Shown piece by piece: positions 33,828 to 45,260 of a stretch of DNA of 64,000 nucleotides. Origin of the DNA: Budorcas taxicolor (Eukaryota > Chordata > Mammalia > Artiodactyla > Bovidae). The notes under the pieces were generated by a model. The model was not told where the DNA came from and searched no databases. It saw only the letters and a program-made list of their open reading frames with translations. The stretch spans positions 174,709,170-174,773,169 of the forward strand of contig NC_068910.1 in assembly GCF_023091745.1 (NCBI RefSeq), written 5' to 3'. A program made the position numbers and the translations under genes. Positions within the stretch are counted from its first letter, which is position 1. Every line of letters begins with the position of its first letter.

Positions 33828-34890
33828 GTTCAGTTCAGTTCAGTTGCTCAGTCATGTCCGACTCTTTGCAACCCCATGAATCGCAGCACGCCAGGCCTCC
33901 CTGTCCATCACCAACTCCTGGAGTTCACTCAGACTCATGTCCATCGAGTTAGTGATGCCATCCAGCCATCTCATCCTAGGTCGTCCCCTTCTTCTCCTGA
34001 CCCCAATCCCTCCCAGCATCAAAGTCTTTTCCAATGAGTCAACTCTTCGCATGAGGTGGCCAAAGTACTGGAGTTTCAGCTTTAGCATCATTCCTTCCAA
34101 AGAAATCCCAGGGTTGATCTCCTCCAGAATGGACTGGTTGGATCTCCTTGCAGTCCAAGGGACTCTCAAGAGTTTTCTCCAACACCACAGTTCTAAAGCA
34201 TCAATTGTTCAGCACTCAGCCTTCTTCACAGTCCAACTCTCACATCCATACATGACTACTGGAAAAACCATAGCCTTGACTAGACGGACCTTAGTCAGCA
34301 AAGTAATGTCTCTGCTTTTGAATATACTATCTAGGTTGGTCATAACTTTTCCTCCAAGGAGTAAGCGTCTTTTAATTTCATGGCTGCAATCACCATCTGC
34401 AGTGGTTTTGGGGCCCCAAAAAATAAAGTCTGACACTGTTTCCACTGTTTCCCCATCTATTTCCCATGAAGTGATGGGACCAGATGCCATGATCTTAGTT
34501 TTCTGAATGTTGAACTTTAAGCCAACTTTTTCACTCTCCTCTTTCACTTTCATCAAGAGGCTTTTTAGTTCCTCTTCACTCTCTGCCATAAGGGTGGTGT
34601 CATCTGCATATCTGAGGTTATTGATATTTTTCCCGGCAATCTTGATTCCAGCTTGTGTTTCTTCCAGTCCAGCGTTTCTCATGATGTACTCTGCATAGAA
34701 GTTAAATAAGCAGGGTGACAATATACAGCCTTGATGTACTCCTTTTCCTATTTGGAACCAGTCTGTTGTTCCATGTCCAGTTCTAACTGTTGCTTCCTGG
34801 CCTGCATACAGATTTCTCAAGAGGCAGGTCAGGTGGTCTGGTATTCCCATCTCTTTCAGAATTTTTCACAGTTTATTGTGATCCACACAT
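33828..34890 (-). mobile_element. BovB LINE, antisense, 5'-truncated
   Basis: About 1.06 kb from the CAGTT tail through the 3' region to the reverse transcriptase (truncated at TTTATTGTGATCCACA). No convincing target duplication found. Little diverged. Confidence 0.93.
34209..34850 (-). pseudogene. BovB reverse transcriptase C-terminal remnant
   Basis: A 213-codon frame with GIPDHLTCLLRNLYAGQEAT, QGCILSPCLF and YADDTTLM. Motif A is missing because of 5' truncation, and the frame stops at the mutated codon after KKAEC. Downstream sequence continues in another open stretch (34169-33852). Not functional. Confidence 0.85.
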
Positions 34891-35620
34891 AACCCTTCTT
34901 ATTTTCTGTGTAAGGGATTCTTCTCCATTGCTTATTCCTCTTTCTAATCCCTTTGTTTTTCATCATCATCCTCTTTCTCAGATTTGTGACTTTCATTTAT
35001 AACTTCCTGTTAAACATCTCCACTCTGATGAGCCATCAACACTAAAGATTCCATATGTCAAGAAAGAAATTCATCATCATCTCCCACAATGTTGCCTTTC
35101 TTTTGGACTTTGAAAGCTTCAACAATCAAAATCTTTAGCATGAAATCCCTGAGTCATCGCTGACTCTTCCTTCTTGTTCTGCCGCATCCATTCAGTGTGT
35201 ATGTGTGTGTGTGTTAGCTGCTCAGTCACATCCGACTCTTTGCAACCCCATGGACTATAGCCCACCAGGCTACCCTGCCCATGGGATTCTCCAGGCAAGA
35301 ATACTGGAGTGGTTAGCCATTCCCTTCTCCAGGGATCCACCTGACCCAGGGATTGAGCCCCAGTCTCCTGCACTGCAGGCAGACTCTTTATCATCTGAGT
35401 CACCAGGGAAGCCCTTCCATTCAGTAACAAGTTCTATGTATTCTGCTCCTTGGCATACCTCAAACTATTTCCTCCCTTCCTTTATGACTACCAACAGTTA
35501 AGGTTATTGACTTCATTTCCCACCTAGAGTATTGTGATAGATTGTCAACCTATTGCTTGATCTCTATTCTTGCCTCACTCTTAGAATATTATTAAACATT
35601 TTTTAATAAAAATAGTGCCT
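34891..35620 (+). mobile_element. L2/CR1-class LINE remnant, split by a Bov-tA
   Basis: CATTTATAACTTCCTGTTAA, ATCTCCACTCTGATGAGCC, AATCCCTGAGTCATCGCTGA, CTCTTCCTTCTTG, then after the SINE CACCTAGAGTATTGTGATAG. Diverged; family assignment moderate. Confidence 0.5.
35197..35415 (-). mobile_element. Bov-tA SINE, antisense
   Basis: TG-repeat tail, CCGACTCTTTGCAACCCCAT, AGGCAAGAATACTGGAGTGG, CACTGCAGGCAGACTCTTTA and the antisense head CACCAGGGAAGCCC. Exact 10-base duplication TCCATTCAGT at 35187-35196 and 35416-35425. Confidence 0.94.
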
Positions 35621-36479
35621 ACATTTCTAGGCTAGAAAATTTTGAGGTCACAAAGACAGCTGGACTTGGTAACCAGGATTACATTATTCAAGTGATGATG
35701 ATTGAAAAGGATAAAACTCCTTAGACTTCTTTTTAGAAATGTGTCAGACTAGGTACCTTGACAACTTTTCTATTGAAAATAAGTGTTTTTTCACTTATTA
35801 AAAAAAAGTCTTAAAATTCATTAGTGACCAGGACAAAAAGTTAGGAAGATGAAGGACACACAAATCAAGAAAAAGAACAGGAAAATGTTATCAGTGGAAA
35901 ACTAGTGAAATTTGAATAAAGTCTGTAGGTTAGTTAATTGTATTATACCCATATTAATTTCTTAGTTTTTACAGATGTGCCATGGTTATAAAAAATGGGA
36001 CCAAGGAAACAAATCCTTTTAGTGTCTTTGTTAACTTTTCTGTAAATACAAAATTACTCCAAACTTCATTAAAAAAAAAAATGAAGTGAAAGGAATAACT
36101 CCAACAATAAGTTGAGAATTAAAGCTAACTCTCACCTTGAAGGAACTTTCCAAATATGATGTACTTGAGCATTAAATTTCACAGCCATGAAGGGCACTGG
36201 AGTCAGGAGAGAAAGGAAGAGCTTGAGAGGAAACTTATCTGCATAAAATTGTATCTCAAAGAGCAACACATGCAGTATGTCATTTCTGTCATACTGTATG
36301 TCAGAATATGAAATTCACACCCAGTATGTACAAAATACAAAAAACATCTCCTGTCAAGGAACAAAACCCAAATTTCTAGCTTGAATTTTGGTGCTAAGTG
36401 GAGGGGAAAATACAAATCTCTCACAAGAATTTGTAAACACAAGCCAATACTAATGCAGGTTTTTATCCTGAACTCACAC
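35621..36479. other. Intron sequence, unrecognised
   Basis: AT-rich; may be the decayed start of the L1/HAL1 that follows. Confidence 0.4.
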
Positions 36480-36976
36480 TACCTGAGAGTCCCCAAAAGC
36501 CTCAAATTGAGGAGATATCATAAAATTGTCCTAGGATAACCTTGTCTCTAGATGCCTGGTAGGAAAAACACTAACATTTTTGGGAGAAACCAATTTAAAT
36601 CTGAAACTCAAAGAATTCCTACAGATTTCAAGACCCATGAGATCATAATTTTAAAACTCACAAATTTAGTTTTTAAAAAGCCAGTAAGAGGAAGAATGAG
36701 CAGATACAAATGACAGCATAATCAAAGTCACAAATTCTAAAGTATTTTCAGATATAGAATATAAAATAAGAATATTTAGTATGTTAGAAGAAATGAAAGA
36801 TTAACTTAAATGACTAATGAAATCTGAAAAGAACCAATTGAATTTATAGAAATAAAACATAATAATTGAGATGAAAACACAGTAGATGATCCTACGGCAG
36901 ATTACTCACAGTTAAAAAATGAAGTAATAAGCTGAAAGGGAGATTCAAAAAATTATACAGGGTGCAGTACAGGAAG

Positions 36977-37836
36977 CACTTCATGTGAAATGCTGGGCTA
37001 GATGAAGCACAAGCTGGAATCAAGATTGCTGGGAGAAATATCAATAACCTGAGATATGCAGATGACACCACCCTTGTGGCAGAAAGTGAAGAGGAACTGA
37101 ATGATGTCTTGATGAAAGTGAAAAGAGGATAGTGAAAAAGCTGACTTAAAACTCAACATTCAGAAAACTAAGATTATGGCATCTGGTCCCATCACTTCAT
37201 GGCAAATAGATGTGGAAACAATGGAAACAGTGAGAGACTTTATTTTTGGGTGCTCCAAAATCACTGCAGATGGTGAGTGCAGCCATGAAATTAAAAGTAC
37301 ACTTTCTCCTTGGAAGAAAGATTATGACCAACCTAAACAGCATATTAAAAAGCAGAGACATTACTTTGCCAACATAGGTCTGTCTAGTCAAAGCTATCAT
37401 TTATCCAGTAGTCATGTATGGATGTGAGAGTTGGACTGTGAAGAAGGCTGAGCTCCGAAGAATTGATGCTTTTGAACTGAGGTGTTTGAGAAGACTCTTG
37501 AGAGTCCCTTGGACTGCAAGGAGATCCAACCAGTCCATCCTAAAGGAAATCAGTCCTGAATATTGATTGGAAGGACTGATGCTGAAGCTGAAACTCCAAT
37601 ACTCTGGCCACTTGATGTGAAGAACTGACTCATTGGAAAAGACCCTGATGCTGGGAAAGATTGAAGGCAGGAGGAGAAGGGGATGACAGAGGATGAGATG
37701 GTTGGATGACATCACCAACTCGATGGACATAAGTTTGAGCAAGCTCCAGGAGCTGGTGATGGACAGGGAAGCCTGGCATGCTGCAGTCCACAGGGTCACA
37801 AAGAGTCAGACATGACTGAGTGACTGAACTGAACTG
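36977..37836 (+). mobile_element. BovB LINE, 5'-truncated
   Basis: From CACTTCATGTGAAATGCTGG (end of the polymerase region, with a YADD-coding stretch at about 37055) to the ACTGA tail. Exact 11-base duplication AGTACAGGAAG at 36966-36976 and 37837-37847. Frames broken. Confidence 0.94.
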
Positions 37837-38135
37837 AGTACAGGAAGTAAAAAATATGTAAAATAAAAAAGAGCTTGACATATGGAGGACAGAGTGAAAA
37901 GATCTAGTATTTATCTATTTTTCATTTCAGAAGCAAAAGAAAGAGAAAGGGAGAGGAAGGATGTTACAACAAATCTAGGGAGCCCAAAGGATTCCAAGCA
38001 AGATAAATAAAAACAAATCTCATATCTGGGACCTGATAGTGAAAATTAAGAATACTGAAGTTAAAGAGACCTCAAAAGAAGATGGAGAGGAAACAAAACA
38101 TTATCTTCAAAGGAACTCAAACATATTGAAAGCTT

Positions 38136-38170
38136 CAGTTCAGTTCAGTTCAGTTCAGTTCAGTTCAGTT
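38136..38170 (+). repeat. (CAGTT)7 pentanucleotide repeat
   Basis: Perfect pentamer run derived from the BovB 3' tail. Confidence 0.95.
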
Positions 38171-38581
38171 CAGTCGCTCAGTCATGTCCGACTCTTTGCG
38201 ACCCCATGAATCGCAGCATGCCAGGCCTCGCTGTCCATCACCAACTCCCAAAGTTCACTCAGACCCACGTCCATCGAGTCAGTGATGCCATCCAGCCATC
38301 TCATCCTCTGTCGTCCCCTTCTCCTCCTGCCCCCAATCCCTCCCAGCATCAGAGTCTTTTCCAATGAGTCAACTCTTCACATGAGGTGGCCAAAGTACTG
38401 GAATTTCAGCTTTAGCATCATTCCTTCCAAAGAAATCCCAGGGTTGATCTCCTCCAGAATGGACTGGTTGGATCTCCTTGCAGTCCAAGGGACTCTCAAG
38501 AGTCTTCTCCAACACCACAGTTCAAAAGCATCAATTCTTTGGCGCTCAGCCTCCTTCACAGTCCAACTCTCACATCCATAC
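38136..38581 (-). mobile_element. BovB 3' fragment, antisense, with expanded CAGTT tail
   Basis: Exact 11-base duplication ATTGAAAGCTT at 38125-38135 and 38582-38592. The tail holds seven CAGTT units in a row, the longest in the window. The body ends at CACATCCATAC. Confidence 0.95.
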
Positions 38582-39510
38582 ATTGAAAGCTTACTCTCCA
38601 GTAAAAACAAGGAAGGCCAAAGACAACAACATTAAAAACCCCATGAGAAAATTACCATCAACCTGAAGTAGGGTACCCAGCAAAACTATCTTTCAGAAAG
38701 AGGCTGAAATAAAATATGCTCAGAAAAATAAAATCTTGTGTTTACTGACAGTTAAAGGACTGCTAAAAAATATGCTTTTCAGGAAGGAATATGATCTCAG
38801 AAGGAAAGTCAGATGATCAAGAAAAAATGCTGAGCAAAGGAACTGGCAAACATACAGGCAGGGAGGGCTTCTTGGTGTGTCATCAGGATAGTTGCATAGG
38901 GCCTATACGCTGAAGGAGACTGCACTTCAGGTTTCATGCTCTGTGGTCACCACTGAGGAGTTAACTTTATCTTTGTATCTGTGCTTTGTAAGTGAGGTCT
39001 GATAGGACAGTCAGGCATGTACTAGGGGCTTGGAACCTTGGCTCACACATAGTCCCACCTCCTGCCATCCTCTGCTTCTAGTGAGAATGCAGGCCTGGGC
39101 ACAGGCAGGGGAGGGTTGGGTCTGCTAACTGTGTCCCATTTGCTGAGTCTGCGGCAGGTCACTGGTGCCTGTGAGAGCCTGCATCCATGCTGGATTTCTC
39201 TGTGCCCAAGGGAGCACAAGATTCAATAGCAAATAAACAAAAAAAGACCATGACCAGTTGAGAGAGAGATGTTATGGAAAGGAGAAACTTCTTTGTCTTT
39301 CTTTGAAGAGGCTCCACATTTTCATATTGTGCTGGACCTTGAAAATTATGTAGAGACTCTATATGTAGGTCCTTCTAAATAAATATCACCTGTATAAAAA
39401 ATTAGTTTTGACTGCATATAATTAGTGGGGCTATCAAAAGATCAGAACTAGAACACTAAACAAAAATGTAGAATGTATGTCAGGATGGCAACGATCAGAG
39501 CTCAAGTGTT

Positions 39511-39550
39511 ATTCAAGAGAAGTTTGAGATATTCAAGAGAAGTTTGCATT
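39511..39550 (+). repeat. 20-base tandem duplication
   Basis: ATTCAAGAGAAGTTTGAGAT is followed directly by a near copy; a partial third ATTCAGGA follows. Confidence 0.85.
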
Positions 39551-40445
39551 ATTCAGGATATATTAATTTTGGACTTCATTAAGTTTGCATGGCAAAAATC
39601 TCAAAAATAACCACTAAAAGAATAAAATATGCCACTAGAAGAAGATGCACTAAGAATATAAAAGAAACTCTAACAATATTGCCCCTGTCCAAGGCCCCAA
39701 AGGAGAAAGAGTACAGAAAAGGAGGGAGAAATAGAAAGCTTAGAGTAACAATCATAATAACGGCAAATAAACTAAACACATGAGTTAAAAGACAGAAACA
39801 GGCTTGATAAATACAAACTCTAGCAATAGACTCTTTGTAAAAGACATTCCTAAAACATAAGGACGTGAAAAGATTTCTAACGGGAACATATTAAAGAAAA
39901 AGAAGTATGCAACTATATTAATATCAGGCAAAACAGACTTTAAGACAAAAGTTCATTACTCTGGGCTGATAATACTAACAGGATAATTCACTATGAATAT
40001 TCTAAACTTATAGCACCTATTAAAATACCCTCAAAATATATAAAGCAAAACTTTTTGGAACTTAAAGGAAACACTGTCAAACCCACACCATAGTGGTAGA
40101 ATTAAACACAGCTTCCTTAGTTATAGTAAGGCAATCTGGGACCACTGTATAAGGCATGAAAGTGTACACTGCATAACTCTAGGCTGTTATGTGAATGGTT
40201 CTGTAATATGTATTGTAGCAACCTATGGTCAGCCAGACAATTAATTCAGTAAAAATTATAGAGGACTTAATGCAAATAAGATTAATTTCAGGGATACTGA
40301 TTTAAGATACCCAATTAGTGGGAAAATATACAAATATTTTTCAGTTTACATGGAATTGACCACATACTAGGCCAGAACATAAATTTAAACAAATTTTAAA
40401 GACTATAAACCTATATATTCCAAAATGGTAGCCACTAGTCATATG

Positions 40446-40579
40446 TCGGTGAAGGCAATGGCACCCCACTCCAGTACTCTTGCCTGGAAAATCCCATCGA
40501 TGGAGGAGCCTGGTGGGCTGCCGTCTATGGGGTCGCACAGAGTCAGACATGACTGAAGCGACATAGCAGCAGCAGCAGC
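40446..40579 (+). mobile_element. Bov-A2-type SINE unit with AGC tail
   Basis: GAAGGCAATGGCACCCCACT, CCAGTACTCTTGCCTGGAAA and GGTCGCACAGAGTCAGACAT, then an AGC repeat. AGTCATATG (40437-40445) and AGTCACATG (40580-40588) are a target duplication with one mismatch. Confidence 0.9.
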
Positions 40580-41276
40580 AGTCACATGGAGCTTCCAAGC
40601 AATTAAAGTATAACTTGTCCAAATTAGAATGTGCTATAAATGTAAAATACACAGCAGATTTGAAAACTCAAAAAAATCTAAAATGTCTGATAATTTTAAT
40701 AGATGATTAGATATTTAAATAATAGTTTGGATATACTGGGTTAACTAAAATATATTAAGATAAATTTTACCTGTTTATCTTTACTCTTTTAATGTGGCAA
40801 TTAAACTTGTAAAAATTACATATGTGGCTCACATTATACCTCTACTGAACAGCACTGTGATAATCTATATTCTCTGAATACAAAGAAATATCAGTAAGAA
40901 AAGATAAATATCTCCATGTATTTGGAAATTTAAAAAAAATGTGTTTCTGATTAACTCGGGTCAAATGAAAAATCATAATTGACATTTAAAATACTCAGAA
41001 TTGAATAATAATGAAATTTCTACACATCAAAAGTTATGAAATATAGCTAAAGCAGAAAAGATAAGCAAATTGTGGTATACTTTAGAACATAATGCAGATG
41101 AAGAAATGAATGATTTTCAGCTACATGTAACATCATGGACAAAAATCCCAGGGATATAATCTTGAGCATAAAGAGTAAATCACTGAGTAATGCATATAGT
41201 ATAATTTTAGTTCCATGGAGACAAAATATATGCAAAATCTTTTTGTTTGGAATACAAACATACTCAGTTAAATTAT

Positions 41277-41487
41277 GTGCACGCGTGCTCAGTTGTGTCC
41301 GACTTTGCAACTCCATGGATTATAGCACACCCGGGCTCTTGTTCATGGAGTTTTCTAGGCAAGAATACTGGACTGGGTTGTAATTTTGTTCTCCAGATGA
41401 TCTTCCAAGACCCAGGGATTGAACTTGTGTCTCCTGCATCCCCAAACTGGCAGGCTGATTCTTTATTGCTACTGCCATCTGGGAAGC
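41277..41487 (-). mobile_element. Bov-tA SINE, antisense
   Basis: GTGTCCGACTTTGCAACTCC, AGGCAAGAATACTGGACTGG and GATCTTCCAAGACCCAGGG. A 14-base duplication CTCAGTTAAATTAT / CTCAGTAAAATTAT (41263-41276, 41488-41501) differs at one base. Confidence 0.92.
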
Positions 41488-41694
41488 CTCAGTAAAATTA
41501 TAGAGTGAAGCAAAGGAACAATGGGTGTTTTCTGTAGTATTTTGTGGATGCCTTTAATCAGTGTGAGGAATTACCCTTCTCTTCAAGGATGCCATGTGGT
41601 GGAATTAGGGTGAAGTACCAAGGGACTTCAATGCTAATGGTAAACTTCTTTTTCCTAAACTGAGTGTTCATTGTATTGTAGTTCTTCACACTTT

Positions 41695-42836
41695 CAGTTC
41701 AGTATAGTTCAGTCACTCAGTCGTGTCCAACTCTTTGTAACCCCATGAATTGCAGCACGCCAGGCCTCTCTGTCCATCACCAACTCCCAGAGTTCACCCA
41801 AACTCATGTCCATCGAGTCAGTGATGCCATCTAACCATCTCATCCTCTGTTGTCCCCTTCTCCTCTTGCCCCCAATCCCTCCCAGCATCAGGGTCTTTTC
41901 CAATGAGTCAACTCTTCGCATGAGGTGGCCAAAGTACTGGAGTTTCAGCTTTAGCATCAATCCTTCCAATGAACACCCAGGACTGGTCTCTTTTAGGATG
42001 GATTGGTTGGATCTCCTTGCAGTCCAAGGGACTCTCAACAGTCTTCTCCAACACCACAGTTCAAAAGCATCAATTCTTTGGCACTCAGCTTTCTTCACAA
42101 TCCAACTCTCACATCCATACATGACCACTGGAAAAACCATAGCCTTGACTAGATGGACCTTAGTCGGCAAAGTAATATCTCCGCTTTTGAATATGCTATT
42201 TAGGTTATTCATAACTTTCCTTCCATGGAGTAAGTGTCTTTTCATTTCATGGCTGCAATCACCATCCGCAGTGATTTTGGTGCCCAAAAAATTAAAGTCT
42301 GACACTTTTTCCCCTGTTTCCCCATCTATTTGCTGTGAAGTGATAGGACCAGATGCCATGATCTTAGTTTTCTGAATGTTGAGCTTTAAGCCAGCTTTTT
42401 CACTCTCCTCTTTCACTTTCGTCAGGAGGCTTTTTAGTTCCTTTTCACTCTCTGCCATAAGGGTGGTGTCATCTGCATATCTGAGGTTATTGATATTTCT
42501 CTCGGCAATCTCGATTCCAGCTTGTGCTTCCTCCAGCCCAGCGTTTCTCATAATGTACTCTGCATATAAGTTAAATAAGCAGGGTGACAATATACAGCCT
42601 TGACGTAGTCCTTTTCCTATTTGGAACCAGTCTGTTGTTCCATGTCCAATTCTAACTGTTGCTTCCTGACCTGCATATAGGTTTCTCAAGAGGCAGGTCA
42701 GGTGGTCTGTTATTCCCATCTCTTTCAGAATTTTCCACAGTTTATTGTGATCCACACAGTCAAAGGCTTTGGCATAGTCAATAAAACAGAAATAGATGTT
42801 TTTCTGGAACTCTCTTGCTTTTCCGATGATCCAGCA
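41695..42836 (-). mobile_element. BovB LINE, antisense, 5'-truncated, best-kept reading frame
   Basis: 1142 bases framed by TCACACTTT (41686-41694 and 42837-42845). It runs from the CAGTT tail to a truncation at GATGATCCAGCA in the reverse transcriptase region. It keeps an uninterrupted frame through almost its whole length. Confidence 0.94.
41709..42755 (-). pseudogene. BovB reverse transcriptase fragment with a long open frame
   Basis: 348 codons counted from a GTG. The same frame is open upstream into the coding for FIDYAKAFDCV (motif A) up to the truncation point. RQGCILSP lies at about residues 51-58 and YADD at 93-96, so the palm catalytic Asp residues are all present. The C-terminal part runs through NNLNSIFKSGDITLPTK and MVFPVVMYGCESW to the natural end near KSWTRLSD. 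The endonuclease and N-terminal polymerase region are missing, so it is a dead fragment despite the long frame. Confidence 0.9.
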
Positions 42837-42845
42837 TCACACTTT

Positions 42846-43269
42846 AAACCTATCTAAATTTTTTTATGTATCTACTCAATATTTATAAAAATAACTAGCC
42901 TGAGCAATAGTAGTATGGGTGTTTGGAGAAAAGAATATTAAAGTGAAAGACCAAGGAGAAGAAATTGGCAAGTGAGCAGCAGGGTGGACTTTCCTGCCCA
43001 CAAGGCACACTATGGACAGGACAGTGTCATCAAGCCCTGGAGAGAAAGAGGTGCATGAGGACAGGGTCCCTGTCCAGATGGTGCTCAAAATCCAGCAATA
43101 TAAAAGGAAGATTTATCTTTTAAAATGTGAGGCAGATCTGGTTCTATGCTTGCTCAGCAGTCTCTAGGCTAGAGAAGAGGAAGTGAAGCAGAAGGAACAA
43201 AAGAATTAGAACAGCAAAAGTAGGATTACACTAAAACCTCGTTTGTGGCTTTCTTCCAAATATTTGGCC
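42846..43269. other. Intron sequence, unrecognised
   Basis: No recognised repeat or exon. Confidence 0.4.
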
Positions 43270-43560
43270 ATTCCTGTCTCCTTTGCAGACTCATCTTTAT
43301 CTGCCTGTCAATTACATGTTCATGTTCCTCAGCACTTCATTCTGGGGCCTCTTTTTCTCTCTCTCTCCCCCGTTTCTCTAACTGATCTTATCCATGCCTA
43401 TGGTTAAAATGCAATATAGTTGCTGACAACTCCCAGATTTTATCTCCACTGCACATCTGTTCTGTTAGTATCTGACTCATGTTTCCAACTCTCCACCTGA
43501 TTGCTCTTTTAATTTCAGAATCATCCAAAACTCAACATGTCTGTAATCTCAGAGGCTTAC
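43270..43560 (+). mobile_element. L2/CR1-class LINE fragment
   Basis: CAGCACTTCATTCTGGGGCC, ACTGATCTTATCCATGCCTA, TGCTGACAACTCCCAGATTT and CATCCAAAACTCAACATGTC are in the order seen in the polymerase 3' region of L2/CR1 elements. Confidence 0.65.
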
Positions 43561-44289
43561 AATGTCAAAGTTTATTTTTTTGCTCATATGTCATCTGCTG
43601 CTCTGCTCCTCATGTTTTGTTCTAGGATGTAGCCCAAGGAGCAACTCCTACCTGGGAATGCTGTTTTTGTGGCAGACAGAAGAGAAAAATTGCCCAAACA
43701 TAGGATCTGTTAAAGCTTCTGCTCAGAAATCGGTACATGTCACTTCTCTCATATTTCAATGACAAGAACAAATCAAATGGACATGTTTGATGTGAATCAG
43801 GTGTGGACAGTATAGTCCTCTCATTAGGAGGTGCACAGTAAACCAACAGGCACCCTGTGGAGTCCATCACAACTCTGAAATCCAACTGGAAGGAACTGTG
43901 AGGATTTCTACTCTGAAGGTGAAGAAAAATCCTTGCTTAGACTGTGGTTCTTTCACCTGGGAGTAATTTCTCAGTCCATTTTTCACCACAGCTCCTGGCT
44001 TTCCTATCTGAGATGTACTTTTTTTTTTTCATTATACAGTCTTACCACATCAGAAGGGGGCATTAGAGATTTTGCCCCATTGAGAGATAGCTTTTTTCAC
44101 CTATTTCCTATCCATAGATTTGGAGGAGAAATGGTTTCGAGATAATAATAATAATAATAAAAACAGATTTGTTTTGATATAGTTGAAAACAATCAAATAC
44201 ATTTTAAAAGCATATACTAGAGGGATGAGTTTTAAAGGTATATATAAACATATGTGTGCAAAACCAAAATAATGTGTGTAAAATCAAAA
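43561..44289. other. Intron sequence with an (AAT)n run
   Basis: Unrecognised apart from an ATA/AAT run at about 44142-44161. Confidence 0.45.
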
Positions 44290-44900
44290 TAATGACATTT
44301 CTATTATCCCCCAAAGTTTCACCATGCCCTTTTTAAATCCTTCACTCCTGCCTTCTTGCCCTCAGAAATCAAGAGTTAGCTTTCTGTCTATACATTGGTT
44401 TGTATTTTCAGAATTCTATAAAAATTCTCCATATATCATACAGTATATTCTTCTTTGTTTGGTATCTTTTACTTGGCATAATTCCTTTTCAATCTGTCCA
44501 TGTTGTACCATGAAGTAATAGTTCATTATCTTTTTTGCTGAGTAATATTTCATCAACTGAATATACCATAATTTGTTTATCCATTCATCTGTTGATGGAC
44601 ATTTAGGTTGTTTCACAGGTTTTGGCTCTTAGAGACATAGCTATTAATATCTGTGTACAAGTAGTTGTATGGATATTTCCCTTTATTTCTCTTGGGTAAA
44701 TAGCTAGGCGTGAAATAGCTAGGTAGCAAGGTAAGTAAGTGTATATTAAACTTTTTAAGAAACTTTCATACTGTTTTCCAAAGAGTTGTACTGTTTTACA
44801 TTCCAGCCAGCAGAATATGAGAGGTCCAGTCTTTCCACATTTTACCAACAATTGGTAATGTTCAGGCTTTTTAATTTTAGCTGTTCTAAAAGTGTGTGGT

Positions 44901-45043
44901 CATGGGACTTCCCTGTAAGTCCAGGGTTAAGCCCCCATGCTTCCACAGCAGGAGGCATGGGTTCAATCCCTGGTCTGGGAGCTAAGATCCCACATGCCAA
45001 GAGGTGTGGGCAAAAAAGAAAAATAAAAAATATTTAAAAACAG
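44901..45043 (+). mobile_element. CHR-type tRNA-derived SINE
   Basis: GGGACTTCCCTGTAAGTCCA, GGCATGGGTTCAATCCCTGG and GAGCTAAGATCCCACATGCC, then an A-rich tail. Exact 11-base duplication AAGTGTGTGGT at 44890-44900 and 45044-45054. Confidence 0.93.
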
Positions 45044-45218
45044 AAGTGTGTGGTTGTATCTCATTACGGTTTTAGTCTGCATTTTCCTAATGCCTAATAA
45101 TACAGAGTATCTTTTTTTATGTGTTTATGGGTCATCTGTATATTTTGGTGAAGTATCTGTTCAAATCTGCTCTTTTTTTATTGGTTGTTTATGGTCACCT
45201 GAGTTTCTAAAGTTCTTT

Positions 45219-45260
45219 ACATATTCTGAAAATAAGTCTACATATTCTGAAAATAAGTCC
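45219..45260 (+). repeat. 21-base tandem duplication inside the antisense L1
   Basis: ACATATTCTGAAAATAAGTC followed by T, then the same 20 bases followed by C. Confidence 0.95.

Larger units (their letters stand above)
36480..41630 (+). mobile_element. Long sense-strand L1/HAL1 remnant with nested BovB and SINE insertions
   Basis: A-rich sense sequence with L1/HAL1 words spread in order: GATATAGAATATAAAATAAG, AGGGTACCCAGCAAAACTAT, AGACAACAACATTAAAAACC, AAGAATATAAAAGAAACTC, GGCAAAACAGACTTTAAGAC, ATGAATGATTTTCAGCTACA and ACATCATGGACAAAAATCCC. Interrupted by a BovB at 36977, a BovB at 38136, a Bov-A2-like unit at 40446 and a Bov-tA at 41277. The stretch 38870-39240 fits poorly and may be another sequence. 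Confidence 0.6.

Noticed and set aside
34891..34900. Target duplication for the BovB at 33828-34890
   Set aside because: Candidate words (CCCTTCT) near both ends are not adjacent to the element edges, so they were not accepted.
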